64,000 nucleotides of DNA from Geosporobacter ferrireducens (lineage in GTDB: Bacteria; Bacillota; Clostridia; Peptostreptococcales; Thermotaleaceae). Of this stretch, positions 51,431 through 60,374 are shown piece after piece. Position 1 is the first letter of the stretch; each line of letters opens with the position of its first letter. The notes below the pieces were generated by a model, which did no database searches, had not been told where the DNA came from, and saw nothing but the letters and a program-made list of their open reading frames with translations. The position numbers and the translations under genes are program-made. The stretch is from contig NZ_CP017269.1 of the NCBI RefSeq assembly GCF_001750685.1, forward strand, positions 1,591,416 to 1,655,415, written 5' to 3'.

Positions 51431-51534
51431 ATCATATTCTATTTTCGCTAAATTGCGTCTTTTTATGAAGTTTTCTCCATCATGCTCCTATTTTCTTTCT
51501 ATTATTAACTATTTTAAAATATTCTGTTCATTTT

Positions 51535-51559
51535 AGACAAGGGGACGGTTCTCTTGTCT
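51535..51559. repeat. REP-like palindrome
   Basis: AGACAA and TTGTCT flank GGGGACGGTTCTC. GGGGACGGTTCTCTTGTCT is a form often seen at REP/Y1-transposase-associated repeats. No transposase gene is present. Confidence 0.35.
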
Positions 51560-51592
51560 GAGTTCTCCCCGGGTCGTTTTATTTTCTTTATC

Positions 51593-51669
51593 CTTAATTA
51601 ATCCTTAATCAAATTCTAAAAAAGTCTTAAGGATATTTAAATGGATTCTTAATGTCTCTCCCTTAAAAT
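51593..51669 (+). promoter_or_regulatory. 11-bp-periodic TTAA repeat array before the PAP2 gene
   Basis: CTTAAT (51593), CTTAAT (51604), a weak TCTAAA (51615), CTTAAG (51626), TTAAAT (51637) and CTTAAT (51648) all fall on one 11-bp register. A -10 TAAAAT lies at 51664-51669, so the last repeat occupies the -35 position. CTTAAT-N5-CTTAAT is the known box of PmrA-type response regulators, and this arrangement implies activation by an OmpR/PmrA-like protein. Confidence 0.7.
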
Positions 51670-51699
51670 AACCATAACAACTGTAAAGGAGAGCTAAAA

Positions 51700-52353
51700 A
51701 TGAAAATTATCAAGAAAGATATTATGGCTTTATGCCTGATGATCACCATTCCCCTTTCAAACGCCCTCTATATCATTTTAAACCATGGAAAACGGGGCGC
51801 ATATAGTCTTATGACGGATATAGACCGTGGAATCCCCTTTTTAAAAATATTTGTTATTCCCTATATAGCATGGTATCTATTTTTATTTTGTACCTTTGTT
51901 TACTTTTGTTTAAAAGATCGGGAAGTCTATTACAAGACATTACTTTCCCTGAACTTAGGTCTTTTGGTCTGCTATGCTGTATATTTTTTTTATCAGACTA
52001 CAGTACCGAGACCGTTACTGGCGGAAGAGGATATTTTAACCAGGATGGTGGCATGGGTATATGCCACGGACCAACCCTTTAATTGTTTTCCAAGTATCCA
52101 CTCTTTAACCAGCTATCTGATGTTCAAGGGAATTAGACACAGCCATATTAGAAATAAACAAAATCAGCTGGTGATTTCCAGCATAGCCTTTACCATAATT
52201 CTGTCTACCCTATTTATAAAACAGCATGCCATTTTGGATGCGATTGCTGCTATTTTTCTGGGCGAAGTGTCATTTAACCTGGTTAACAGCCTATTCCAGC
52301 GGCAAAAAGAGAGAAATGGTCATTATATCCCAGATGTAAAAAAGAACTATTAA
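51700..52353 (+). CDS. PAP2-family membrane phosphatase
   Basis: A 217-residue protein with five to six hydrophobic helices. The phosphatase signature is partial: CFPSIHSLTSYLMF corresponds to the PSGH/PSxH motif, and KQHAILDAIAAIFLG to SRxxxxxHxxxD, with Lys-Gln in place of Ser-Arg. Such variants occur in the inositolphosphotransferase/AUR1-like branch. AAGGAGAG precedes the ATG. It probably acts on undecaprenyl or phospholipid phosphates at the membrane, and its regulator-box array suggests induction under envelope stress or by peptides. Confidence 0.82.
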   Translation: MKIIKKDIMALCLMITIPLSNALYIILNHGKRGAYSLMTDIDRGIPFLKIFVIPYIAWYLFLFCTFVYFCLKDREVYYKTLLSLNLGLLVCYAVYFFYQTTVPRPLLAEEDILTRMVAWVYATDQPFNCFPSIHSLTSYLMFKGIRHSHIRNKQNQLVISSIAFTIILSTLFIKQHAILDAIAAIFLGEVSFNLVNSLFQRQKERNGHYIPDVKKNY

Positions 52354-52519
52354 CTATAAACCTGCATGATGCAATATGTCCATTGACAAAAGACTTATAT
52401 TTGATTAATATTTTAATAAATTGTTTTTAGAAGTACATAACAGCTTTTTATTGGTCTGCCGGTTTTTAATAATGTACTTCGTAAAATATTTTATAATCGA
52501 CTTAGAAAGGGATGTCATT

Positions 52520-52774
52520 ATGTATTCATTTACACCCATTGGCGTATGTGCACAAAAAATCATTTTTTCTATCAGTGATGGCGTTGTAAAGGACGTGGCT
52601 TTTTCCGGAGGATGTTCTGGAAACCTGCAGGGAATCAGCCGTCTAGTTGATGGTATGCAGGTAGAGGAAGCAATTGTTAAACTGAGAGGAATTACCTGTG
52701 GAGGCAAAATCACATCATGTCCCGATCAGCTGGCGAAAGCGCTGGAAACAGGGATAAAAAAACAGGCTGGTTAA
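52520..52774 (+). CDS. TSCPD-domain protein (TIGR03905-type)
   Basis: An 84-residue protein reading MYSFTPIGVCAQKIIFSISD, AFSGGCSGNLQGISRLVDGM and RGITCGGKITSCPDQLAKAL. The TSCPD motif and the conserved cysteines (GVCA, GGCSGN, ITCGG) match the short stand-alone relatives of the C-terminal domain of B12-dependent ribonucleotide reductases. The ATG at 52520 has AGAAAGGGA upstream; a longer frame to 52421 lacks a ribosome site. It may act in ribonucleotide reduction or zinc binding; the function is not known. Confidence 0.85.
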   Translation: MYSFTPIGVCAQKIIFSISDGVVKDVAFSGGCSGNLQGISRLVDGMQVEEAIVKLRGITCGGKITSCPDQLAKALETGIKKQAG

Positions 52775-52815
52775 GAAAACGCGGGGATAGTTTGAATTGG
52801 TTTTCTTTAAGAAAC

Positions 52816-52959
52816 TTATACAAGTTGATTCGCCATCCTACTAATCTTATTAGTCAGCAGAGAGCGGCTTTGCAATTCCTTTAAAAAATACTGAATCAAG
52901 TCAGGTGTGTCCTCACTTGATCCACAGATAGTAGCTTTATGACCGAATTGCTTAAGCAT
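52816..52959 (-). CDS. Small unrecognised ORF downstream of valS
   Basis: 47 codons (MLKQFGHKATICGSSEDTPD, then LIQYFLKELQSRSLLTNKIS and end) look like true coding sequence, but no ribosome site precedes the ATG, which directly follows the valS terminator. It may be the tail of a decayed gene. No family was recognised. Confidence 0.3.
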   Translation of the reverse strand: MLKQFGHKATICGSSEDTPDLIQYFLKELQSRSLLTNKISRMANQLV

Positions 52960-52960
52960 A

Positions 52961-52989
52961 AAAAGGGCCTAGATGATCTAAGCCCTTTT
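52961..52989 (-). terminator. Terminator of valS
   Basis: GAGAAAAGGGC pairs with GCCCTTTTT on the minus strand, with TAGAT/ATCTA extending the stem. It starts directly after the valS stop codon. Confidence 0.8.
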
Positions 52990-52990
52990 C

Positions 52991-55363
52991 TCACTCTTGT
53001 TGAATTATTTTTATTTCCTTAGCTTTGCAACAGGCCCTAATATCGTGAACGGTCTGCTTAAACATCTCGATAAATTTAGTATCGGATTTGACCATGACCT
53101 CTTCTATTTCTGCTTTCATGGATAAGGCATTTTCTGACTTATACTTCCTTGTGTCTGCGACAATTTTCTTTAACGCTTCCCCAAACATAATAATCTCGCT
53201 ATCTATGGCGGTGATATTCTCCCAACAAAGCTTATGCACGGAAATGCTGCGCTCATTTCGTTTGAAAAACTCCTGGTAGATATATTCAGTGATGTGTGGA
53301 ACATAAATGGCATATAGCTTAAGAATATTAAGCATGCAATAATACAATGCATATTGTGCCGATTGGCGTTCCTTATATCCGTGTTTCTCCGGCTGGTATA
53401 AGCGTTCTTTGACAATCTCCAGGTAATAATCACATAAATCTTTCCAGAAAAAGTCATCTATTTCGTGCCTTGCCGAACCTATTTCATATTGGTTCAGAAG
53501 CTTTGCCGCCTCAAATGTAGTTTGTCTGCAGCGCTCTATTATCCACCGATCAACAGGCATTAAATCTATTTCAGCACTCAGGTCAATATCATATAAATGG
53601 GATATTGCAAATTTTGATGCATTCCATAGCTTGGTAATAAATCTCTTAGCAATGCTCAATTCTTCCAAAGAGAAGAATGTATCTGTACCAAGCTTGGAAT
53701 TGGCAGCCCAATACCTTATAACATCAGCAGAATGATTTTCAATAAGCACAGCTGGTGACTGTTCAGAATTACGCTTTGATTTACTGATTTTTTCTCCTTT
53801 TTTTGCAAGAACAAATCCACAAATCATTATATCCTTCCAAGGAATTTCACCCGTATGGTAAAGACTCTTAACGATTGTGTAAAATGCCCATGTACGGATA
53901 ATTTCATGGGCCTGCGTTCTCATACTCATTGGCAAAAGCTTATTGGATATATCATTTTCTTCACACCATTTTGCATTTATCTGCGGTGTAACTGATGAAG
54001 TCGCCCATGTATCAAATACGGAACTCTCAGGTATAAATTCATTGCATCCACACGCACAAGGCATATTAGGGCTTGTTTCAAGAGGATTTACAGGCAACCT
54101 GTCTTCACTTGCAAGTATAGCTTTACCACACCCTTTACAATACCATACTGGAATAGGAACGCCAAAGTAGCGTTGGCGGGATATGCACCAGTCCCATTTT
54201 AGATTTTCAACCCACAAGGTGTATCTGTTTTTCATATGGGCAGGGTACCAATTAATTTTATCAGCAGCTTCTAAAAATAGTTTTTTATTTGAAAGAATAT
54301 CAATATACCATTGTTTCGACGATATAATCTCTATTTCTTTTCCACACCGTTCATGGGCTGCAACAGTATGAATTATATTTTTCGAATCTGTAAGCAGTCC
54401 ATTATCCGCCAGAAGTTTTATAATCTGTTTCCTTGCAGGCATAACTTTCAGTCCTCCAATAAAGGGAACACTTTCATCTATCCTTCCATCAGGCAGCATT
54501 ATCTTTCTGTAAGGCAGCTTATGTCTTTCATACCACTCAACATCTGTACTGTCACCAAAAGTGGCACACATAACCACACCGGTACCTTTTTCAATGCTAA
54601 CTTTCTCATCATAAAGTATAGGAACAGGATAATTGTATAAGGGCACAATGGCACTTTTGCCAACATACGCCTTGTACCTGCCATCCTCTGGATTTACAAA
54701 TAAACAAACACAACCATAAAGCAGCTCCGGCCTTGTTGTAGCAACAATTAGATTTTCTTCACCTACCCTAAATGCGATATAATTAAATGCAGTATCTTTA
54801 TCAATCGTTTCCAATTCAGCCTGGGCAATGGATGTCTGACATTCTGTGCACCATAAAACAGGCGACTCTTTCATATACGCCTTTCCATTTTCAAAGAGCC
54901 GTATAAAAGATTTCTGGGAGATTCGTTGAACTATAGGACTGATGGTTTCATACTGCAGTGACCAGTCAACCGAAAAGCCCAAGCTGTGCCATAGGTCTTT
55001 AAATTCCCTTTCATATTTCTCAGTGGTAGCAATACACTTCATAATAAATTCACTTCTAGGCAGGTTCTTCGCAATAATATCCTCATCTTTTTCCACAAGC
55101 CTTTCTGTAGGCAGGCCATTATCATCAAATCCAAAGGGATAAAAGACATTATAACCTTGCATACGCTTAAAACGTGCAATCATTTCTGCTTGTGTATAAG
55201 AAAATATGTGTCCAATGTGTAAGCTGCCGCTCACCGTTGGCGGTGGTGTATCAATAGAATAGATTACATCTTTGCTGTCAACATCAAAGCGATAAATGTT
55301 ATTCTCCTTCCAAAAGCTTTGCATGTTTTTTTCTACCTGTTTAAAATCATAGTTTTTCTGCAT
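52991..55363 (-). CDS. valS: Valyl-tRNA synthetase (T-box controlled)
   Basis: A class I aminoacyl-tRNA synthetase of about 790 residues with the HIGH motif in VSGSLHIGHIFSY, zinc-type cysteines (LWCTECQTS, CKGCGK with CACGC), the editing-domain stretch LIVATTRPELLYGCVC, and KISKSKRN as KMSKS. The sequence style (short, without the C-terminal coiled-coil arm) resembles the archaeal/rickettsial form of ValS rather than the usual bacterial one. The start is set at the ATG at 55363, with AGGAGG upstream; the earlier in-frame ATG lies inside the T-box terminator. A long T-box leader controls it. It may be a second, accessory ValS; a housekeeping copy elsewhere cannot be checked. Confidence 0.9.
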   Translation of the reverse strand: MQKNYDFKQVEKNMQSFWKENNIYRFDVDSKDVIYSIDTPPPTVSGSLHIGHIFSYTQAEMIARFKRMQGYNVFYPFGFDDNGLPTERLVEKDEDIIAKNLPRSEFIMKCIATTEKYEREFKDLWHSLGFSVDWSLQYETISPIVQRISQKSFIRLFENGKAYMKESPVLWCTECQTSIAQAELETIDKDTAFNYIAFRVGEENLIVATTRPELLYGCVCLFVNPEDGRYKAYVGKSAIVPLYNYPVPILYDEKVSIEKGTGVVMCATFGDSTDVEWYERHKLPYRKIMLPDGRIDESVPFIGGLKVMPARKQIIKLLADNGLLTDSKNIIHTVAAHERCGKEIEIISSKQWYIDILSNKKLFLEAADKINWYPAHMKNRYTLWVENLKWDWCISRQRYFGVPIPVWYCKGCGKAILASEDRLPVNPLETSPNMPCACGCNEFIPESSVFDTWATSSVTPQINAKWCEENDISNKLLPMSMRTQAHEIIRTWAFYTIVKSLYHTGEIPWKDIMICGFVLAKKGEKISKSKRNSEQSPAVLIENHSADVIRYWAANSKLGTDTFFSLEELSIAKRFITKLWNASKFAISHLYDIDLSAEIDLMPVDRWIIERCRQTTFEAAKLLNQYEIGSARHEIDDFFWKDLCDYYLEIVKERLYQPEKHGYKERQSAQYALYYCMLNILKLYAIYVPHITEYIYQEFFKRNERSISVHKLCWENITAIDSEIIMFGEALKKIVADTRKYKSENALSMKAEIEEVMVKSDTKFIEMFKQTVHDIRACCKAKEIKIIQQE

Positions 55364-55396
55364 GGCAGCACCTCCTAAAATTTTACGAACACAAAA

Positions 55397-55708
55397 CAAA
55401 AAGTCCGCCTAAAGCTTTCTAATGTTTAGCTTAGGGCGAACTGTATGCGTCCGTGGTACCACCTAAATTCAGATATGACTATCTGCTCTCTGCCGATACG
55501 GGATAATTGATTATTAAGATCATCCGATACCGCTTCCCTTTTAACGGTGGAAATTTCCGGTGAAGTCTACTCAGATAGTATCTTTTCGGTTCACAGCTCA
55601 AAGGCTACTTCCATACTCCCGTCACGAAGATTTGCACCAACCATCTTCTCTCTGTGCTTCGGGTGAGTATGTACTCCTCCTCATCAACGCCATTTTGTTT
55701 GTGTTCGT
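55397..55708 (-). ncRNA. T-box leader of valS
   Basis: On the minus strand the leader shows stem I (arms near CATACTCACCCG and CGGGAGTATG), an AG-rich apical segment (GAGAGAAGATGGTTGGTGC), the T-box AGGTGGTACCACGGA (55450-55464), and a terminator made of AGTTCGCCCTAAGCT and AAGCTTTAGGCGGACTTTTT (55397-55442). After stem I the sequence GGAAGTAGCC contains GTA, a valine codon, in a plausible specifier position. Uncharged tRNA-Val would then stabilise the antiterminator. Confidence 0.85.
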
Positions 55709-55715
55709 TTATATT

Positions 55716-55744
55716 ATTATAGTTTATTATTTTCAAAAAATCAA
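55716..55744 (-). promoter_or_regulatory. valS promoter
   Basis: A -35 TTGATT (55739-55744), a 17-bp spacer and a perfect -10 TATAAT (55716-55721) put the transcription start at about 55708, the 5' end of the T-box leader. Confidence 0.75.
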
Positions 55745-55798
55745 CGAATATTCAGATATTTTCCCTGCTTCTGTAAATTTATATAAAACCATAAGCAA

Positions 55799-55838
55799 CC
55801 TCTTTACACTTTTTAATTCCGCACCAGGTGTAAAGAGG
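55799..55838 (-). terminator. Hairpin after the AKR-merR operon
   Basis: CCTCTTTACAC and GTGTAAAGAGG form an 11-bp stem with an 18-nt loop between the merR stop and the valS promoter. The U-tract is weak. Confidence 0.5.
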
Positions 55839-55875
55839 CGTTAATACATAATTTCTTATCTGGGATGACAAAATA

Positions 55876-56262
55876 CTAATCATAAGTTCTTTTTAGTCCA
55901 TTTTCTTTCTTAACCACTGCCTGGTCATATATTTCTATTTTATAATCCAAGCGTTCTATCGTTTTCTTCATATCTTCCATCTTTTCTATTAACTGTTTGC
56001 GTTGTTCTATTAATAGCTCTTTTCTTGCGTCAATGGTTTCATCACCCTGTTGAACCAGTCTGACATACTCAATTAATGTTTCAATGGGGAGGCCTGCACT
56101 TCTCATACATTTGATAAATTCAATCCACCTGCAGTCTTCTTCCGTATAGTCCCTGATTCCACTTTTATTCCGTTTTACTTCCGGTATGAGCCCAACACGT
56201 TCATAGTAACGAAGTGTATCCGCTGAAAGTCCATATTTCTTACTTACTTCTGCAATTGTCAT
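55876..56262 (-). CDS. MerR-family regulator
   Basis: A 128-residue short MerR protein: TIAEVSKKYGLSADTLRYYE, then RVGLIPEVKRNKSGIRDYTE for the winged helix, followed by the dimerisation coiled coil. This is the size of the HmrR/AdhR group, whose members sense aldehydes or other electrophiles. It is the second gene after an iron-sulfur aldo/keto reductase, and the shared promoter has a 19-bp spacer with an 18-bp dyad. It is therefore likely to activate the operon under carbonyl or oxidative stress. Confidence 0.87.
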   Translation of the reverse strand: MTIAEVSKKYGLSADTLRYYERVGLIPEVKRNKSGIRDYTEEDCRWIEFIKCMRSAGLPIETLIEYVRLVQQGDETIDARKELLIEQRKQLIEKMEDMKKTIERLDYKIEIYDQAVVKKENGLKRTYD

Positions 56263-56297
56263 GCGCGTTTGCCTCCTTCTGACATCATAGCACTCCC

Positions 56298-57437
56298 CTA
56301 TCTGCGTAAAGGAAGTTCTGCTTCAAAAGTATCCGCCACATCCTTTAAACATTTTATAATCTCAATATGCTGCGGACAGTGGCTTTCACATCTTTTACAT
56401 CCTATACAGTCTGACGCCTTGCCATGCAGTTTTGTATAATTATCATAATATACTCTTTGTATCGAAAACGCGGTCTTCAAGGACTGCTTTTCCGTATTGT
56501 ATAATGCAAAATACTTTGGAATGGCTATGTTTTTTGGACATTCATCTACACAATACTGACAGGCTGTACATGGAATCGCAATTGCTTCATTAATAACCTC
56601 CACAGCCCTTTTTACGACATCATATTCTTCCCGGACAAATGGCTTAAACGCTTGCATATACCCTGTATTATCCAGCAACTGCTCCATATCAGACATTCCA
56701 CTTAATACCGTCATAATTCCCTCATAACTTGCTGCAAAACGGATAGCCCATGATGATATGGACATATCTGAATAGTAGTCTTTAAATAATTTCCCGGCTT
56801 TTTCAGGCACTTTTGCAAGTGTACCCCCTTTGACAGGTTCCATTACAATAACCGGTTTATTGTGCCTTCTTGCTACCTCGTAGCATTTTCTTGACTGAAT
56901 GCTTTCATTGTCCCAATCCAGGTAATTGATTTGCAGCTGTACAAAATCTACTTCCGGATGGGCTGTCAGTATTTCCTCCAACAAGTCTGCATTATCATGA
57001 TAAGAAAATCCTATCTGTCTAATTTTTCCTTCTTTTTTCTTCTCCTGAACAAATGCAAAGCTATCTAGTTTTTGGGCTATCTTATAATGCGCTACGCCCA
57101 GGTTATGAAGAAGATAGTAATCAAAGTAATCTACGCCGCATTTTTCCAACTGTTCGTTAAAAATTCTTTCCTGATCTTCCTTTGTTTTCAAGAACATCGT
57201 TGGTAATTTTGTCGCTAAAGTAAAACTGTCTCTTTTATGACGTTTCACTAAGGACTCCCTTATCGCGATCTCACTCTTGCCCATATGATACATATAAGCT
57301 GTATCAAAATAGGTAAAGCCTCTTTCCAAAAAAGTATCTACCATCTGATTTAATGTATCCGTATCAATACTGGTTAAATCATCCTGGTTTTTTACCGGTA
57401 AACGCATAAAACCAAACCCTAATTTTTTCATCTCCAT
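56298..57437 (-). CDS. Aldo/keto reductase with C-terminal 4Fe-4S domain
   Basis: About 379 residues. The TIM-barrel part has the catalytic Tyr in [18 protein letters not shown], the Lys in LATKLP and the His in YYLLHNLG. The C-terminal 90 residues carry two ferredoxin-like clusters, [15 protein letters not shown] and [15 protein letters not shown]. This type is common in anaerobes, where electrons for carbonyl reduction may come from ferredoxin. The start is placed at the ATG at 57437, with GGGGGA upstream. It is the first gene of an operon with merR. Confidence 0.9.
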   Translation of the reverse strand: MEMKKLGFGFMRLPVKNQDDLTSIDTDTLNQMVDTFLERGFTYFDTAYMYHMGKSEIAIRESLVKRHKRDSFTLATKLPTMFLKTKEDQERIFNEQLEKCGVDYFDYYLLHNLGVAHYKIAQKLDSFAFVQEKKKEGKIRQIGFSYHDNADLLEEILTAHPEVDFVQLQINYLDWDNESIQSRKCYEVARRHNKPVIVMEPVKGGTLAKVPEKAGKLFKDYYSDMSISSWAIRFAASYEGIMTVLSGMSDMEQLLDNTGYMQAFKPFVREEYDVVKRAVEVINEAIAIPCTACQYCVDECPKNIAIPKYFALYNTEKQSLKTAFSIQRVYYDNYTKLHGKASDCIGCKRCESHCPQHIEIIKCLKDVADTFEAELPLRR

Positions 57438-57530
57438 CTTTATATTTCCCCCTTTTTTATCTTTCAGAATAATTTCATGTATAATAGGCAAGTGCGTTCA
57501 AATGCCTTGGAAAACCAGCCTGTTATTTAA

Positions 57531-57561
57531 ATCCTATCACTTGGAGTTAACTCTAAGTCAA
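57531..57561 (-). promoter_or_regulatory. MerR-type promoter of the AKR-merR operon
   Basis: A -35 TTGACT (57556-57561), a 19-bp spacer and a -10 TAGGAT (57531-57536). The spacer is filled by the near-perfect dyad CTTAGAGTTAACTCCAAG (57540-57557), the classic arrangement of MerR activation. Confidence 0.85.
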
Positions 57562-57772
57562 GTACTTTTTTGTATGCCTGCAAGAAAATGATTGGTTATA
57601 TAAAATCCATTCACCCTGTTACTATATAAGTCACACTAAGTGCATTACATCCGCTTCGCCAGGGGGACAGTTTCATCGTATGAAGTGATCAAATCATAGA
57701 TCAACTTTATTATATTTTCTCAATCGACAACAATTGATTTATAATCACAGTATAGATTTATAATAAAAAAGC

Positions 57773-57807
57773 CAGTCAAAGTGAAACTAACTCACATTAA
57801 CTGACTG
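57773..57807 (-). terminator. Terminator after the two-component operon
   Basis: On the minus strand CAGTCA...GTGA pairs with TCAC...TGACTG, then GCTTTTTT. It lies about 180 nt past the response-regulator stop. The rest of 57562-57983 holds no recognisable gene. Confidence 0.6.
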
Positions 57808-57983
57808 TTTTGCTCATAGCTCATACAAAGAAGGTAAGCTAACCCAGAAGCTTCTTGCTTATTAATCTCGAAAGTATAATTCATAAGATAAATACAACTG
57901 CCGGATATATAATTGCTTGACCCAGTTCATGAAAATCTATCAAAATACGCCTCCTCCAAATACAGCACTTTGATTTGAACAAC

Positions 57984-58730
57984 CTACGGACGATTAGGCC
58001 TATTTCTATACTCCAAAGGTGACATTCCGTAAGCCTTTTTAAAAACTCTGCTAAAATAATGCTGTGATGTATAGCCTACCCTTGTAGAAACATTATACAT
58101 GGTCACTTTGGCGTGATCATTTTCTAGAATTTGTCTTGCTTTGTCTAATCGGATGTCTGTTAGATACTCAACAAAAGACTTTCCCAACTCCTGTTTCATC
58201 AACTTGCTAATGTAGGATTTATTAACATTGAATATCTGTGCTACATGGGATAAATCCAGCTGGCTGTCATCAAAATGATTATCTATATAGGCTTTGACAG
58301 ATCTTATAATGCATGAATACGCAACACTATTTTCTGAACTCGCTTCCACCCCATCTGCCCCAAGGGTCTCTGCGATTTTTCTCAAAAGACGGTTAAACTC
58401 CCCTTTGGAAACAGGTTTTAACAAATAATCAAATACTTGAAATTTTATGGCTTTATGAGCATACTCAAAATTGTCATAACCAGTAATAATCACCATAATG
58501 CTGGTTGGAGAAAACTTTTTCACCTGACTAATAAAATCAAATCCACCCATCATTGGCATGTTAATGTCTACGAAGAACAATTCTGGTGAATCCCTTATCG
58601 TATATTCTAAAGCCTCCCTGCCATTTCTTGCTTCTGCAACTACCTGAAAATCAAAGGGACTTTCCTCTATCCACTGTTTAAGTCCTTTTCTGATCTTGGG
58701 CTCATCATCTGCTATAAGAACCTTAAACAT
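57984..58730 (-). CDS. AraC-type response regulator
   Basis: A 248-residue two-component regulator. The receiver domain (ADDEPKIRKGLKQWIEESPF, phospho-acceptor in FFVDINMPMMGG, Lys in LLKPVSKGEF) is joined to two C-terminal helix-turn-helix units of the AraC family (QLDLSHVAQIFNVNKSYISK and TRVGYTSQHYFSRVFKKAYG). It overlaps the kinase gene by 8 nt. Such pairs in Firmicutes usually control an adjacent transporter, here the nickel/peptide-type ABC system. Confidence 0.9.
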   Translation of the reverse strand: MFKVLIADDEPKIRKGLKQWIEESPFDFQVVAEARNGREALEYTIRDSPELFFVDINMPMMGGFDFISQVKKFSPTSIMVIITGYDNFEYAHKAIKFQVFDYLLKPVSKGEFNRLLRKIAETLGADGVEASSENSVAYSCIIRSVKAYIDNHFDDSQLDLSHVAQIFNVNKSYISKLMKQELGKSFVEYLTDIRLDKARQILENDHAKVTMYNVSTRVGYTSQHYFSRVFKKAYGMSPLEYRNRPNRP

Positions 58731-60330
58731 ATGTACGCGCCCCCTTTATCTTTGGTATTGTAATCACCGCAGTAGTCCAACCGCTTTTCGATTGAAGGGC
58801 TAACCCGTATTTTTCGCCATACTCCAGCTTGATCCGGTGATTTACACTATATAGTCCATAGCCTTTTAGGACTTCTGTTTTTTTATCTGCCTTTAAAGCA
58901 CGATTGATTTCCTCCAGGTCATCCTGAGCCATTTGAGAATTATTTATTATTTTTATAATAATATCTTCATCCTTATCGGTAATATAAATAGAGATTTTCC
59001 CCCCACTTTCCTTTTTGTTTACCCCATGGACCACGGCATTTTCCACAATGGGTTGTAAAAGAACACGCATTACCCTGTATTCCATCAAGCAGTCATCATA
59101 GTGGATACTGTAGGTCAGTCTTTGCTCATATCTTGCCTTTTGAATTCTGAGATAACTATCTATATGTTCAAGCTCTTCATCAAGGCTGATGAAGGCTTTT
59201 CCGCTGCTCAGTCCGATCCTGAAGTAAGTACTTAAAGAATCTATAAGGTTCAACACTTCCTCTGTATTGTCTTCCATAGCAACCCACTTAATGGTATCGA
59301 GGGTATTGTAAAGAAAATGGGGTTTGATTTGCTCCTGCATGATTTGAATTCTCATTTCCTTCTCTTGATAACTCAGCTTTTCAAGCTTCTCTGCCATATT
59401 GTTAAAACTCATAATAAGCCTGCCGATTTCATCTCTTCTATTACTCTGAAACCTTACGGATAAATCTCCATCTTCCACCTTTTTCATCAATTCCTTTAAT
59501 TTATCAATGGGCCTAACAATAGAAGCAAAGCTCATAATCAGCAAAATCATTATCATCATTAAAAGGATAATCTCAAACACAAGGATCGCTTTCCGTATCT
59601 CATGATGGATTTCATTCATATTTTTCTCAGGAATATAATAATTAAGGGACCATCCTCTAGCCGATTTTATATCTGTTTCAAAACCCATAATATTTTCATC
59701 GGGAAAATGATGATTGGAATTTTTTTCCCCCTTTTGGATACTCTTGTTTTTTATCAGTATTTCTCCCATACCCTCGTATATATTGATTCTAGAGGCTATT
59801 CGCATCAAATCCTTAAGGGGAACCTCTCCATAGATATACTCAATCTCCCGATTGACGCCCCCCACTTTGTAAAGCATGACAACAATCTTTTGGCCCTTTT
59901 TTTCTATGGGCTCGCTCACTTTAAAGCTGGCATTTTCCTTCAATGCGTTTTGGTAATAGCTTTCCTGGCTGACCGGGTATCCCATACCCTCACAGCTTTG
60001 CTTATAGCCACCAAACTTTACAACTCCCATATCGAGATAAATATCTTTTTTTTCATGATATACAGAGCAAATATATTCTTTCGCCTTTATTTCATCCATA
60101 TCAAAATTTATAATACAGGAGGCCATCATTTCCAGCTCTATTTTCCGCTGTTCAATCCAGTAGGATATCTGATTGCCCCTGGCATCAATGAGTTGGTTTG
60201 TAAGGCCTATATTCAGCAAATTAACCTTTTCTTTTACTTTACCCTCTATGTTATAAATAAATATGGAAGATACTATGAAAAAAGCGATCAATATGGACAC
60301 TATAATTTTTACTTTGATGGATATTTTCAT
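58723..60330 (-). CDS. Sensor histidine kinase (YesM/LytS type)
   Basis: About 535 residues from the ATG at 60330 (GCAGGAGG upstream). A first membrane helix (IIVSILIAFFIVSSIFIYNI) is followed by a large extracytoplasmic Cache-like sensor region (about 30-240), a second helix (IILLMMIMILLIMSFASIV), HAMP (RPIDKLKELMKKVEDGDLSV), the His_kinase segment IKPHFLYNTLDTIKW and an ATPase end with LQPIVENAVVHGV. It pairs with the AraC-type regulator downstream. Ligand: probably a small molecule carried by the adjacent ABC transporter. Confidence 0.9.
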   Translation of the reverse strand: MKISIKVKIIVSILIAFFIVSSIFIYNIEGKVKEKVNLLNIGLTNQLIDARGNQISYWIEQRKIELEMMASCIINFDMDEIKAKEYICSVYHEKKDIYLDMGVVKFGGYKQSCEGMGYPVSQESYYQNALKENASFKVSEPIEKKGQKIVVMLYKVGGVNREIEYIYGEVPLKDLMRIASRINIYEGMGEILIKNKSIQKGEKNSNHHFPDENIMGFETDIKSARGWSLNYYIPEKNMNEIHHEIRKAILVFEIILLMMIMILLIMSFASIVRPIDKLKELMKKVEDGDLSVRFQSNRRDEIGRLIMSFNNMAEKLEKLSYQEKEMRIQIMQEQIKPHFLYNTLDTIKWVAMEDNTEEVLNLIDSLSTYFRIGLSSGKAFISLDEELEHIDSYLRIQKARYEQRLTYSIHYDDCLMEYRVMRVLLQPIVENAVVHGVNKKESGGKISIYITDKDEDIIIKIINNSQMAQDDLEEINRALKADKKTEVLKGYGLYSVNHRIKLEYGEKYGLALQSKSGWTTAVITIPKIKGARTYV

Positions 60331-60374
60331 AATGCCTCCTGCTTCTATAAAACCTTGCAAATCTGCTTTACCCT

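Noticed and set aside
55560..55844. 94-codon plus-strand ORF across the T-box region
   Set aside because: The same DNA forms the conserved T-box leader and promoter on the minus strand.
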